From assembly GCA_032173965.1 (NCBI GenBank), contig CM063283.1, positions 38,995,743-39,059,742 on the forward strand: a DNA stretch of 64,000 nt. Reading direction: 5' to 3'. Position numbers and translations under genes: made by a program. Each line of letters opens with the position of its first letter. Position 1 is the stretch's first letter. The notes beneath the pieces were generated by a model that was not told the DNA's origin, ran no database searches, and saw only the letters and a list, made by a program, of their open reading frames with translations. Shown in pieces: positions 11,436-23,700 of this stretch. This DNA comes from Sitta carolinensis (lineage: Eukaryota > Chordata > Aves > Passeriformes > Sittidae).

Positions 11436-12715
11436 TGGGTCAAACAGGGATAAAGCTGGAAAAGACCTAACTTACTTGAAGTTGAATCTGGTAAAGGGCT
11501 ACAAGGCGGCTTTCTAAATGTGTATTACTAGCGAAAGGAAGACTAGGAAAAATGTGATACCACTACTGAATTGTGTGGAGAACCTAGTGATAAACCATAA
11601 AGAAAAAAAATACATATTCGTTATTGCTGTACCTCAGTTTTTCTGGTAATATAAGGGCTGAGGATTCTCAGGTCCATGAGGCCTGTGGGAAAGTCTAAAG
11701 GTAAAAAGACCCTCAGGAAAGAGGATAGGGAACATTATATAAAAAAAATGAACATGCACAAGTCAATAGGATCTAATGGGCTGCACTCACAAGTTCTGAG
11801 GGAGCTGTTTTATGCCATTGCTAGGCCAGTCTTGATTATATTTAAAACGTTATGGCAAATGGAAGAGGATCCTAAGGTCAGAAGAAATGCAAATGTCACA
11901 TCTATTTTCAAGAAAGGCAAGTACAAAGATCTAAAGTATGACAGGCCGGTCTGCCTCACACTGTTTCCTAAGAAGTAGATGGAAAAATAATCTTGGAAAC
12001 AGTTTTCAGGTGCATGAAGGTTAAGAAGATCATTGGGATGAGTCAGTATGGATTCACAAAGTCAAAATAATGTGACCAATCTGATAGACTTCTAATGAAC
12101 AGATGAGTGGTTTGATGGATGTGAAGAGAGCACTGGATGTTGATTATCTCAACTTTATTTGAGCTCTTGACCCTTAATCATGATATCCTAGCAGATAAGC
12201 TGTCAAAGAGTAGGCTAGATACACAGAAAGTGAGGTGGATTGAAAACTGTCAGAGGTGCTGGGCCCAAAGGGTTGTGAATAGAGGTGTGAAGTCCAGCCT
12301 GAATGGACTCAGTAGTGGTGTGCTCAGGGGTCAGTGCTGAGTCAATATTGTTTAAGAACTTCATTAATAATGGCAAAGATGAGACAGAGTGCACTCATGG
12401 CAGTTTTAAGGACAATACAAAACTGGAGGACTAGCTAATACACCAGATGGTTTTGCTGCCATTCAGAGGGACCTGGACAAGTTGGTTGAAAAGAATTTTT
12501 GAAGTTCAACAAAGTAAAAAAAATTCTTTCTCCCTCAGAGGAATAGCTCCATCCACCAGTACACGCTGGGGAGAATAAAATGAAAACCAGCTTTTCAGGA
12601 AAGGATCTGGGTGTCCTGGAGGACACCAAGCTGACCATGAGTGAATAATATGTCCTTGTAGGAAAGAAAGCCCCCTCTGAGAGCCAAAAATAAGTTCTTT
12701 GTGATGTGAACATCT
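11436..12715 (+). mobile_element. CR1 LINE fragment (ORF2 linker and RT, 3' end missing)
   Basis: Sense-strand CR1 starting in the ORF2 linker. 'ttgaagttgaatctgg' corresponds to the LELNL block and 'gcgaaaggaagactaggaaa' to the SKRKTREN block. The RT follows ('ctgcactcacaagttctgag', 'acaggccggtctgcctcaca') and continues to 'acaccaagctgaccatgagt' near 12640. It fades out at about 12670-12715 at nearly the same ORF2 position where the preceding fragment (10890) begins. No CR1 3' end follows. Many stops and frameshifts make it non-functional. Confidence 0.88.
11676..11978 (+). pseudogene. CR1 ORF2 RT N-terminal remnant
   Basis: A 100-codon frame. SNGLHSQVLREL, IARPVLIIFKTLW and TSIFKKGKYKDLKYDRPVCL match consecutive early RT blocks of CR1 ORF2, including the RPVSL motif in altered form (RPVCL). 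It stops at a mutated codon just after. No catalytic motif is present. It is the interior of a dead retrotransposon, not a host gene. Confidence 0.88.
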
Positions 12716-14435
12716 ATAAAAAAAAAATCTGACATTGAAACAGCATCATCACTTTATTTCACATAAAGGAAATAGCCATTCAATGACAAATACTTGCAGT
12801 CAGTAGCAAGTGCCTTAAACTGATACCAGAAAGTTGGAATGACCTATATGCTACTTTCCAGTATCTTAAGTTACTCTGACTCCAGTTCTCTCTTTTCCCA
12901 TTCTCAGCTCAGAACCTTATTTTCTTGATGGCAATAAAAATTGCAATTTTTTACCCTTGGAAAAAGTAGGTCTAAATCTTAAAGAAATTCTGTTAATTAG
13001 AGCAGAAAAGCTAGCTGAAACAAAGGTTTGTATTGCAAATTTCAAACCTATGTCCTGTTACTTTTATTGACTTTCCACTGTCATTTATACAATGCCTACT
13101 GTTTTTAAGGTTTTCATGTTTCAATCTTTTCAGAAAATCTCAGAATTTTGAGAGCTTTTGCTCCTTCAGCAAGATTTGAAATATTTATATCCCTATTGTC
13201 ACTTTTCCCATTTGTGCATTAAAAATGATGTCACTGATCACAGTAATTGAAAAAGTAGGTTAGGTAATATGTTGGGCTTTGACAATGGCCACTGATATGT
13301 GAGCAGTTAGTGCCTGAAGGTCCCCCAGAGCTGTATTATTATTAAAGAAGTGTGGAAAAGCTGAGTTTGCTGTGGTCACTAGATTCGCATCCTCTCTATT
13401 TTTTTAGTAAAGTTTTGCATTTCCACACAAAAAGGTTGTTAAAAATAAAATAGCAATGTGTGTGACTCATGCTTGAGGACAATAACATGTTAGATTCAAA
13501 CTCCAAAAGTTACCATCTTGTTTTCTATATTTGATTTTCTGTTCTCATTTCAGTTTGTGACAGGGTCTAGAAAGACAAGCTTTAGGTATTAGGCCTGCTG
13601 GGGTGCCAGAGGAGGGATGAGGTTGGGTTGGTTTGGGTTTTTTTTAACATTGCAGTTCAGCTCTATTTGTGCTTGAAAGAACCAAAGTCTATCCTTTAAA
13701 CTTTTATTATTCATATTGTAACCTTGTAATGATAAAGGGATTGACTGAACTTCTCTTAGAGACGAGGCATTTGTTCTCCAATATCAAGCAAATATAAGTG
13801 CTCCTATAAAAGATGTCATTTATGTTGTCTTCATCTTACAGTGTATTTGAGTGTCAAAAGAGTACAACACTTCTAAACTATTAAGAGATCTGTAAGTCTT
13901 ATGCAATGATTCACTTATCATTGTTGAGATGGCACTTGAGTCTGAAACTAAAACCAGGAGCACAGGAGTACAACATAGTACAAAATTTACACTTTTTCAG
14001 CATCCCTTCTAGTAGGAGCTTTTCCAGTGGCCATTACTTTTTTTTTAGCAAATTCTTGAGCAATTAATTGGGAATACTTCATTTCTTTTCTCCTAGCAAT
14101 GTCTCTTCTTACTCTCTCACAAGAGGCCTAAGGAATACAAGTTTGCATTCTGTCTAAATTACTAGGGGTTTTTTTTAATCTTATAGATGTTCTCATTGGT
14201 GACAAATTACTTTCTGAATCCTGTCAAGCTCCTGGCCTTGGTGATTTAATAATCCTCATTTCATAAAGTTCCTTTTTCTATGTAGTCAGCTACAGTTCAG
14301 TTTAAGGAGATGTCACACTCTGTATGTGTGCAGATATGTATTTGCATATATTATTATCGTTACTATAATTTGGCAGTAATGTTGCAAACAGAATGGAACC
14401 TTGTTCCCTACTTCAACCTTTCCATAAGAGTGACC
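12716..14435. other. unique AT-rich DNA
   Basis: No gene or repeat family recognised. A short telomere-like TTGGG-rich stretch near 13620 is too irregular to call. Confidence 0.45.
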
Positions 14436-14675
14436 TACTGCAGTGCCTTGAAAACAACCTACAAGAAAGATGTAGAGGGACTTTTTATAGGAACATGTAG
14501 TCACAGGACAAAGGGAAATAGCTTTAAAATGAAAGTGAGTAGGTTTAGGTTAAATATTAGGAAGAAATTCTTTATGATGAGGATGGTGAGACACTGGAAT
14601 GGGTTGTCCAGAGAAGTTGTGGATGCCTTAACCCTGGAAAGTCTCAAGGCCAGGACGGATGGAGCTCTGGTCTAG
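14310..14675 (+). pseudogene. CR1 ORF2 C-terminal remnant fused to flanking frame
   Basis: The frame has 121 codons. Roughly the first 48 come from unique flanking DNA and are chance sequence. From about residue 49 (TTYKKDVEGLF) to the end (RTDGALV) it matches the C-terminus of CR1 ORF2, including RFRLNIRKKFF and RHWNGLSREVVDA. The natural ORF2 stop falls at the end of the frame. The fusion to upstream DNA results from the 5' truncation point. Confidence 0.9.
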
Positions 14676-14763
14676 TGAGAGTTGTCCATGTACATGGCAG
14701 AGGGAATGGAAACTAGACAACCTTTAAGGTCCCTTCCAACCCAAGCCATTCTATGATTCTACT
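14436..14763 (+). mobile_element. CR1 LINE 3' end, short copy
   Basis: A well-preserved 5'-truncated CR1: 'cctacaagaaagatgtagag', 'cactggaatgggttgtccag', 'gaagttgtggatgcc', then the 3' end 'aaggtcccttccaacccaag' and the tail 'ccattctatgattcta'. The last 70 or so ORF2 codons are still open. Confidence 0.96.
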
Positions 14764-15019
14764 TCAAAGAAAAACAACTTTTCCTAATTCCTGAAAGAAA
14801 CATTTGCTTTTACACTCTCCGGACATATCTATAGAAAGATCAGCATAAATAAAATTAAACTACTCATACAGATTCTGTTCAAGGTGCCTCTGAAAGAAAA
14901 AAAAAAAAAATAACCTAGAAGCTGAAAGCTGTTATACTTCATCTTTGTAGCAAGTTCTTCAGGAAAAATGTTCATTTTGCAATGTTTTTTTTTTTTTTTT
15001 ATTTCAACTGTAAATTTTA
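14764..15019. repeat. A- and T-rich low-complexity segments
   Basis: Contains 14 A at 14897-14910 and 16 T at 14985-15000 between two CR1 3' ends. Nothing else recognised. Confidence 0.85.
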
Positions 15020-15077
15020 TACTAGGTGGAACTCAATGATCTTTGAGGTCCCTTCCAACCAAACCATTATATGACTC
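15020..15077 (+). mobile_element. CR1 LINE, tail only
   Basis: Only the last 58 bp of a CR1 remain: 'actaggtggaactcaatgat', 'gaggtcccttccaaccaaac' and a degenerate 'cattatatgactc' tail. Such short copies arise when target-primed reverse transcription stops early. Confidence 0.88.
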
Positions 15078-17534
15078 CTTTTTAGTTAACTAAACATAAT
15101 GAAATCCCAAGACTCTTTGTGTTCATGCAAACATTTCTACATAATTCAGTCATTATCATCTACAAATTTGTCTATTCCTAATTAAACAATAGACTAGAAG
15201 CTTCTTAATCTTTAAAACAGAGATAGATTATATAAAGAAGTTTTATCTCTTAATGAGCTGAAATATCTCACAATGATCTCATGACAAGAAGTACCTCACT
15301 TCTCCTGAGTCCAGAGAAATCAATGGCAATTAACACAAACTTAATTACTATTTTTTGTAAGCTATGAAGAAATCATGCATGAAAAATATTTACCTGACTG
15401 ACTTTTCAGTATTTGAAAAATACATTGTTTTTGTATGACAGATAATTTTGTTGATCAGTCATAAAATGTTTTACAAAGCAACTGTCTGTGAAAGTGCTTG
15501 TCAAGACCTACAACTTAAGGTAGCAGTAAGCATTCTCAGCTTTATAGTTATGATTACACAAGTTTCAAATTCAGTGTTTACTATGGTTTAATTTAGTTAA
15601 GAAAAAAAAATACATAAGAAACAAGATGTGATATATCTACACTAAAAATTTTTAAATCTATGATTTGTAAGAATAAAATTTCTTCAAAAAAGCAATTGAG
15701 AAGATATTTCTGATTTCATATTGAAAGAACTTTGATGACAGCTGAGGAATGTCTATTCAATATTGCCACTGTAAATTCTTACATTAGCAAACTCAAACTT
15801 CTGCCACTTTGAAATTTTCCTAGTAGGAAAGGTCAGGTACTCAAAGATGTATACATACATATATCCTTGAATTAGTGAACCACTTCTTATCTGAAAAGCC
15901 AGGCTTGAATATCCAGTTCAGTGGTATTGGAGATGTTTGCATTATTCTTTCTAGTGCTAGCCAACAATTTTCCTCTGTCTACTGACCTCTTTACTGTCAC
16001 TAAATTGTTTCTGTACTAGTTTTCCCTAAATCGCATCTTTTTGCTCATAAACCTTTATGACTACTGAGCTCTCTGAATATGTTCTCAGAATACATTATCA
16101 AGATGGAGTCAGCTTGCCACAGCATTACTAAAAAATAAATCAATATAGCAGGTTAATCTAACTACAAATAATACTGGCATACTTTTTCCTTTTGAGCTTT
16201 GCCTACATGGTGAGTTGCTTAAGTTCTCCTTTACCCAGTGGGTTGGGTACATGAAGTTTTAAAGGAATATAACATCTCAAAAGAAAATAATCAGCAGTTT
16301 TAGGCAAGGGTAACCTTCCACAGTCTTCTCTGATGTTGTAAAATAAATCTATTTCTACCAACTTTTAACCATGTAATTGTCATTTTTGATCTATTAAATG
16401 CAATAACCTGTAATATGTGTAGAGTTTTTTTTGCCACGGCCATAAAATTTTTCATCCATCTGTAGTACCCCTATTATATGTTTTTATGTGAGTGCTTTGT
16501 GGTCAGTTATCCCACAGTCCTTCAGTATCCAGTCTCCAGGTAGGGTAAAATCAGTCTTATTTAGTCCCCCACATTTTGCATGCATTTCTTCCTACAGAAA
16601 ATACAATCTTTCTTATAGAAAGATTCTTTTCCACCTAGAGAGATGAAATAAGCAGCTACATCTGAGTACCACAGAGGAAGATACTGTATAATTATATATA
16701 GATGTCAAAATTTATGCATCTGGTCAGGTTTTAATTAATGGATACTAGAAAACTACAGACAAAGAAAAATAGCTGTCTATTTTGTGGTGAATTGAATTGC
16801 TTTCTAAACTGTTTTCACTAGTTATTGCTAGCTCATCACTGACTGTAATAATAACATAAACACATAAATGGATGTAAAATTCTACACTGAGATAACTAAA
16901 TTTAATTAACTGCAATCAACATCTACAATCTACAATTTGGAAGCTGAACTCAATACCCAAGCACCAGGAAAAGTTCCTTAAGAACGCAGTTCAACCCTTT
17001 CAGTGTTTAGATCTGTACAGTAAACTAGAAACTCAAAAACTTGTCAATACCCACAGCAAAGTTCAGATTCTGCATGGAAATGAAGAATAAACCAAGATTC
17101 AAAGTTGCCTCCACAGTTAATGCTGAGGATTGTTGTTGATGCTGTTTATAGTGATAAGGAATCAGAAAAAATAAAAACTGAAGACTAAAAGTATTGCTGT
17201 ATTAGTGCTAAAGAAAATAATATAAATCATAATGTAAAACTGACCCAAACTAATGTGGTTCACTTAAAATCATCTTTTACTCTGCAAAGTTTATAACATT
17301 CTATTTTGATCACAGTGCTTTACCCTGAATGTTTTATGTTTAGAACATCTTACATAGGCTTTGCCCTAATTACCTAAAATAGTTTTCCCATAGTAATGCG
17401 AGGATTTCAATTTTACACCTAGTGGATTAAAGAGTCACAACCGCAGGCTGTCTATATGTGATTAGTTCCTCAAACTGAATTTTAAATCAGTTTAAAACAG
17501 GCTTAGTCAGTTATTTTAACTGGTTGTGTGGTTG

Positions 17535-17553
17535 TTTCTTTCTTTCTTTCTTT
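17535..17553. repeat. (TTTC)n microsatellite
   Basis: Four to five TTTC units, followed by two TTGTTTTGA-like units. Confidence 0.9.
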
Positions 17554-17660
17554 GTTTTGATTTGTTTTGATTATTAATTGTTACTCCTCTTAGTATTTAA
17601 AATAGTAATTTTTAGTAATTTTATATGTACTGTTCAGTTTAGCCTTTCCCAGAATTTAAC

Positions 17661-17676
17661 TGGCATATATATGCCA
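17661..17676. repeat. 16-bp perfect palindrome
   Basis: TGGCATATATATGCCA reads the same on both strands. It is AT-rich in the middle with GGC/GCC ends. No function can be assigned. Confidence 0.95.
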
Positions 17677-18364
17677 AAATCAGTCTGTGGATTTAGAAAC
17701 ATTTTCTGCAATATTTTACATAAGTATATTGTAAAATTATTTAAAGCATTATACTTTCCATTATACTGATCAGAGGAAACTGAGGCACCACTACCTAAAA
17801 CAGACATTGTCAATCACTAAACTAATGGCAGATAGAGCATGACAACTCTTTTATTTTCAGTCCAAGAATAAAGATTTTTTTAATGAGTAACAAAAGTTCT
17901 TATCTCATGGGATTGAAATGTCTGCCCCATATTTCCTTACAAACACTTTCTTCTCCATTGCCGCCTCTAAATCAATTCTTTACAATTCTGCTATTAAAAT
18001 TAATTCATCTTGTCAATTCTCTCTCTCTAGGAACTCCAAGTGATGTGTCAATTTCCTACTCACAGCCCTAGCAATGCCTGACACTCCATCTTGAAATTGA
18101 TGCTTCAGGAGAATCCTGTCTTTGTAAATGCTGACAATAAAGAGAAATAATTACATATAAGACCTATTCACCCATCGTCTTTCAGCACTCCATTACTACA
18201 AAAGATCCTTCACATCCACAGGTTCTTTCTGTCACAACCTCTTTTAAACTGTATCTCACAATTTAGCTATTTTCATGCATTCAAAAACATCACCTTGTTT
18301 TTTTCCTCTGTACAAGATGATCTGGTACCATAACCAACCTTCAATTGAGACACGTGGAAATCAA

Positions 18365-18585
18365 CATAGACAGGGGCCCTCTGTGTCACAGGACCTGGCA
18401 CAGTTTATCCAGAGAATTTGCAGATGACTTATCAGTGGAAATAAATGTTGAAGGACAATTTGGATGAGGCTTTGATCAACCTGGTCTAGTGGGTGGCATC
18501 CCTGCCCATGGCAGAGGAGTTGGAACTAGATGATCTTCAAGATCCCTTCCAACCAAAACAATTTTGTAATTCTGTTATTCTATGA
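18365..18585 (+). mobile_element. CR1 LINE 3' end
   Basis: The sense CR1 tail includes 'gtctagtgggtggcatccct', 'gcccatggcagaggagttgg', 'agatcccttccaacc' and the tail 'attctgttattctatgag'. The left boundary in degraded ORF2 sequence is approximate. Confidence 0.93.
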
Positions 18586-20258
18586 GCTACAGGAAACCCA
18601 TGGCCTTCTGCAGCAATTGCTGGCAGCCAGGTTTCTGGCCTCTACAGACTCTGCAGAAGCAGTGGCTTCTGTAGGTAATTGAACTGAACCCAGTCAGTCT
18701 CCTTTTCCTCACTTCCACTTCTGTAAATATCTCACAAACAATGTTCAGTGAATATGCAAACTGTCGTGCATGCCTTTCCTCTTTTTTTCCAAGTAGCCCA
18801 GCTCCAGATTTTCCTGGTCAGGCTCAAAACAAAAATTTCTCCTCTTGTTACAACCTCTGCTGAGAACAGACTTCTTTTTGCCAGTTTAGATATCATTAAT
18901 ATATCCACTAAATGAATATAAAGCTAGAAGTAAAAGAAGATATAAAAACTATATACATACCCATAGCAAACATCATATTTAAGACACGTTTGCTATAAAA
19001 AAACCCTCCATGATCCCATAATCTCCATTTTGTCTCTTTTATCACTACCCTTCAAATTGCATCAGATTATGCCAAACCAAGAAGATAAAATCACTGGGGA
19101 TTTTGGAAGTTAAAGTCTTTATCCTTGAAACTGACATATGGCACCAAAGTAAGAACAAAACCAAGCCCCATTTTAATGATTCTTTGCATTGTAAAAACTG
19201 TGCAATCTCTTGAACCACTAGACCATGAATCATGCACCACCTTAAGAACAGACACTCAAGTCATGATACTAAGAACATACTCTTCCTACTTTTTCTATTA
19301 TGTGTGCCCATTCTTTGCAAGGAGTACTCATATTCATGCACAAACCCTTTAGCAGCAGCAACAGGAGTAGTTCAGACGATCACAATAGTGACACTTTTAA
19401 TACTAGCCCCTTCTTTGATATTCAGAATTGTCTCTTGAGGGTTCTCTTGACAGACATTACAGAAATACATTTTTAAAAAAGATCATTTTATGAAGCATTT
19501 TGTTTCATTGTTAATTCTGTTAATTTAAACTAAAAACCTTGAAAGAATTGCTTTGTAGAAACCAGAATTTTAACCTCAAAATACTGAAGTACCACTGTTA
19601 GTTTGTTATGTTAGGGGTTTGTTTTTTTCTTTTCCATTTAGAATTTTTGTACAGCAGAGGCTTATCAATGAGAGGAAAGGGAAATGTATATCAATGTTCC
19701 CCTGCTTATTTCTGGACCTGCTGAAGTCAGTGGAAAACCTAAATGCCACTCATTAAATTAAGATGAAACCCATAAAATTATTACTGTATTTTTCTTTGTT
19801 TTAAGGAAATGTGTCAATGTTAGGCATATGGTTTCTTTCAGAGGAGAGCCATTTGGACAAATTTTCTGAAGGGAGCTGCCACAATTTTTCTCCCAGTCCA
19901 GAGGCAACAGAGCTTTTCATTATTGTCTGCACTCAGCACTATTTCATTTCACAATTATTTTTAGCTTCACAATTATATTAGCCTTTAATGTGATACTATT
20001 AAAAAGAAAGGGTGATGTAAATATGAAAAATTAATTACATAGTACAGCTCTTAGCTTTATGTGGTTTCTTACATATAGAAATTTTTTCAGTTTGAGATTT
20101 CCTCCAAAAATCTGTCTAGCCTCCATCTGCCACTTTAATAGATTATGAATCTCTCATAGGTACTTCGCTGTGTCTGTTAGTTCCATAGAGTCATCTCATG
20201 CATTTGGGGTTCTCTCAGGTGGCATCAAAACACCTATCCGGATGAGTGAGTCACAAGT
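18586..20258. other. unique AT-rich DNA
   Basis: No gene or repeat family recognised. Confidence 0.45.
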
Positions 20259-20305
20259 GACCCAAGATTTCATACAATAATGGACCCAAGATTTCATACA
20301 ATAAT
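20259..20305. repeat. 24-bp tandem duplication
   Basis: Two copies of a unit beginning gacccaagatttcatac at 24-bp spacing (20259 and 20283), identical over 23 bases. The second copy abuts the 3' end of the antisense CR1 that follows. Confidence 0.95.
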
Positions 20306-21110
20306 AGACTCATGGAATATCCTGAATTGGAAAGGAACTACAAAGACCATCAAGTCCAACTTCTGGCCCTGCACAGGACAATGCCAAAAATCACATAGTG
20401 GGCTTGAGAGCATTTTCTGAATGCCTCTTGAACTCAGGATTGGAGCTGCGACCACTTCCCAGGGGAATATTTTTCACTGTCCAGCCACCCTCTGGATGGA
20501 AAGTCTTTTTCTAATATCCAGTCTAAACGTTCCTGACACAGCTTCATACCATTCCACTATGGGAAAATTTCCTGCCACTGGTCACCAGAAAGAAGAGATA
20601 GGTGCCTGATCCTTTGCTTTCTCTTGTGAGGTATGAGGTTTGCCCTCAGCCTACTCTTCTCCAAGCTGAACAGACCAAATGACCTCAGATTGGCTTCTCT
20701 TCTAGACCCTTTGCCATCTTTGTAGCCCTCCTTTGGAAACTCTCTGACAACTGTTATTTTTGATGGCTTTGTATGTTTTTATACTGTGGTGCCCAGAACT
20801 GTCCCCAGCCTCAAGGTGAGGTTGCCCCAGTGCAGAGCAGAGTGGGACAATCCCCTCCCTTCCTCAGCTGGTGATGCTGTGCCTGATGCCCCCTAGGACA
20901 GGGTAAGCGCTCCTGGCTGCAGGGGCACTGCTGACTCATGTTCAACATGCTGTCAGCTAGGACCCCCAGCTCCCTTTCCTCAGTGCTCATCTCCAGTGTC
21001 TCATTCCCATATGTGTATGTACATTTCTTATCATTAATTCAGCTTGATGCAGCTGCTCACACTCAGCAACCCTGGTACTGACACCATATTGTAGTCATCC
21101 TCAGGGCATC
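20306..21110 (-). mobile_element. CR1 LINE, antisense, about 0.8 kb
   Basis: The CR1 3' terminus is at the left ('actcatggaatatcctgaat', 'gaccatcaagtccaact'). ORF2 C-terminal and upstream sequence follow to the right in antisense: 'ctccaagctgaacagaccaa', 'ggtgcccagaactgtcccca', 'aaggtgaggttgccccagtg'. The part beyond about 20950 ('gacccccagctccctttcct') belongs to CR1 families of the CR1-Y type. The right end is approximate. Frames are broken throughout. Confidence 0.92.
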
Positions 21111-22808
21111 CAAGGTAGCCAAGTTTTTGGTAGATTCAACATACAGCTTGCAAAAACCAATACCCTTCGAGCATGGCAGATAGAGGCAAGGTCATATACC
21201 CAAGGACATGTCCATTTGCCCTAGAAAACATGAATGGACTAATGAATTGATCCCTATATTTGAAATCCCATCAATAGAAACAAAAGCATTTATAGTGGGA
21301 TTCAGTTGACAAATATGGGTATTGGATGTCATGCAACACATTCATCTGGTTCAGGAAGAGATCAAAAGGAACATATAGAAAACCTTCATTCATTTGTATC
21401 ATCTATAGTCTAAATAGGATGCTCAGAAGTGCTAAAATGACATTATATGCCTATAGCAGTCAACCAAAACTTTCCGCTTTCTGCCCATGAGAAATGACTC
21501 ACACAGAGAGTAGAACTGTCTAAATAAAGATCTCTAATACTGCTTTAGATTAACTGTGTTATAGCTACTAGCAACAGACACAACTGAAGCTACAGCAGGA
21601 CATCTCCTTTCACTTCCATGCAGATTTGGATCCTCTTAGCTATAAGCCATTTTTTGTGGAATTGAATCCTGCCCCTATACATAGAAACCTCTTGCTAACT
21701 GTAAAGGTATCACATAATCCTACTATCAGCTTTTTGAAAATCAGCTTGTTCTCTTTAGTACCAGACTTCAAAATAAGGTTATGCTAAGCTGACCTGAGGC
21801 TGCATAGGCATCCATCACTTTAGTTTTGCTCCCTACTCCATCAGTCAGTACAGATGGATGCCTGATTTAAGAAGACTAAATCTCCACTCATGCAGATGTA
21901 GTTTTTAAGCATTTGCAATTGTTTTTCTACACAGTGAGTACAAGATCTTTGCCTTACTCAAGGGAATTATATCATATGTTCCTGGAGATATCTCACCAAG
22001 TACAAGGATTGAATCATTAAACAGATATGTTGAGTTTAATGGCAATCTGGAATACCTATTTTTCTGTTATGACTACTAAAACAGGTAAGATGAGTAATGA
22101 AAATGTAGATACTGCAACACAAATGTCTTAAGTTATCTGATATGCATTCCACTTTAGATTCCTATTTTTTCCCTTTTGCTCTCCAGAGTGATTTATTACA
22201 TATTCACTAGCTTCTGACATTGCTCCTGCTCATTTTCTTTTATAAAACCCCAAATTTATCGCTTTTCTTTCAAGTTACTTTTATGAAATTTTTATTCTAC
22301 TTTGCTTCCTAATCACACTTCTAATTTATTTTGTAAATTTTCAAGTTATGCAGTGATATTTTACAAAGCAATCCTAGAAACTTTCTAATTAAAATCTCTT
22401 TGCATGGAACAGTTTAATCTTTTTAAGAGCGGATATTATACTTGTTGCTGTCTCTTTGATCAGTCTTAAAATATGTGATGCTCATTCTGAGTTGATCAGT
22501 AATTCTTGTCTCTTGCAAAGAATTCTTTTATTAATTTAAAAAGTTTTGGGATTTGTATTATACCAAACTATTTGTGAGAGGTCTGTAAGCTTGATGGAGA
22601 TTATTTAACTCATAGAACTTGTATAGACTTGATTGCCTTATCTAACACATTTTGAATTTTGGGAAGGAGAGAAGACTATTTTAAACAACTCAGTTCCATA
22701 AGGGAACAATTTTTCAGTAGTTAGAGGACAACAAAGAAGGTAAATGTTGGCTCTGTGGAAAGACTGTCTCTGGCTTCTGTCCTGAAAGACTACATACCTC
22801 CTTTATTA
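21111..22808. other. unique AT-rich DNA
   Basis: No gene or repeat family recognised. Confidence 0.45.
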
Positions 22809-23690
22809 TGTGGTGAGTTGACCCTGGCTCTTAATGTTCCACCTCCTCAATCTGACAGGGAGAGAAATATGACAAAATACTCCATGGACTGAGATAGAGA
22901 CAGAGATAATTCAGCATTTATGACCACAAGCAAAGGAGTCTCCTCTTGGGGAAATTAATTTGATTCATTACCAATCAAATTAGAGGAGCGTAATGAGAAA
23001 TAAAACCACATTTTAAAACACTCTAACCCTCCCCTTCCTTCTTTCCAATTTTCTCCCCATCTCTCCCAGCCACTCAGAGGGACAGGAAACAGGTTCCAGT
23101 CAGTTCATCCTATGTTGTCTCTGCTGCTGCTTCCTCTTCAGGGAGAGAACTTCCTTTTTCTCTTCCCCACCGTGGGCTCTTGTTTCCCTAGGGGTACCTT
23201 GGTCTCTCCGGCAGCCTGCTCAGTGCTGTACGGAGTCACAGCCTCTTTCAGACATCCATACCTCCAGTGTGGACTCTTTACCACAGACCGTGGGTGGATT
23301 TTTGCTGTCCTGTGGACCTCCGTGGGCTGCAGAGGCACAGCGGACTCACCATGGTCTTTACCACGTGCTCCAGGGGAATCTCTGTCTGGTGCTGAAACAC
23401 CTCCCCCTCCTTCACTAACCTTGGTGTATGCAGAATTGATCCTCTCACACATTCTCACTCACTCCTCTCTTGTAATTTCTGTTTAGTAACTCAGTAGTTT
23501 TTCTTCCTTCTTATGTCTGCTTTCCCAGAGGCACTCTCATAGTTGCTGATGGGCTTGGCCTTGGCTAACAGGTCTGTTTTAGAGTCATCTGGCATGGGCT
23601 CCGTCAGACACAGGGAGAGGTTCTGGCATCACCTCACAGAAGCTACACTTTCAGCCTTCTACCAAAACCTTGCCACATAAAAGCCATATG
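22809..23690 (-). mobile_element. solo LTR of an avian endogenous retrovirus (family copy 1)
   Basis: A solo LTR that reads on the minus strand, with no gag, pol or env beside it. On the plus strand its left end is 'tgtggtgagttgaccctggc'. The segment around 22958 ('ggggaaattaatttgattca', then 'attaccaatcaaatta') corresponds to the poly-A region of this family in copy 38025-38993, where an AATAAA is preserved on the minus strand. The two copies share 'tccttcactaaccttggtgt' (23409) and the 'cagttcatcctatgttgtct' block (23101). Flanks TATTA and TATGA may be a decayed 5-bp target duplication, but the right edge is uncertain by about 10 bp. It resembles passerine LTRs of the TguLTR5 type; that name is from memory. 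Confidence 0.8.
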
Positions 23691-23700
23691 ACGTCATATG
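23685..23700. promoter_or_regulatory. palindromic CRE-like site
   Basis: CATATGACGTCATATG is a perfect 16-bp palindrome centred on TGACGTCA, the consensus site of CREB/ATF factors, flanked by two CATATG E-boxes. It sits at the edge of the LTR. Binding is not shown. Confidence 0.5.

Larger units (their letters stand above)
15078..18364. other. unique AT-rich DNA with minor simple repeats
   Basis: About 3.3 kb without a recognised gene. It holds a TTTC microsatellite and a 16-bp palindrome, listed separately. Confidence 0.45.

Noticed and set aside
13617..13647. Telomere-like TTGGG-rich stretch
   Set aside because: Units are irregular and do not match TTAGGG; simple low-complexity.
20259..20305. 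CRISPR-like direct repeat
   Set aside because: Only two copies without spacer in a vertebrate-type sequence; a plain tandem duplication.
23112..23486. 124-codon plus and 106-codon minus frames
   Set aside because: Both are inside the LTR at 22809-23690; no coding signature.
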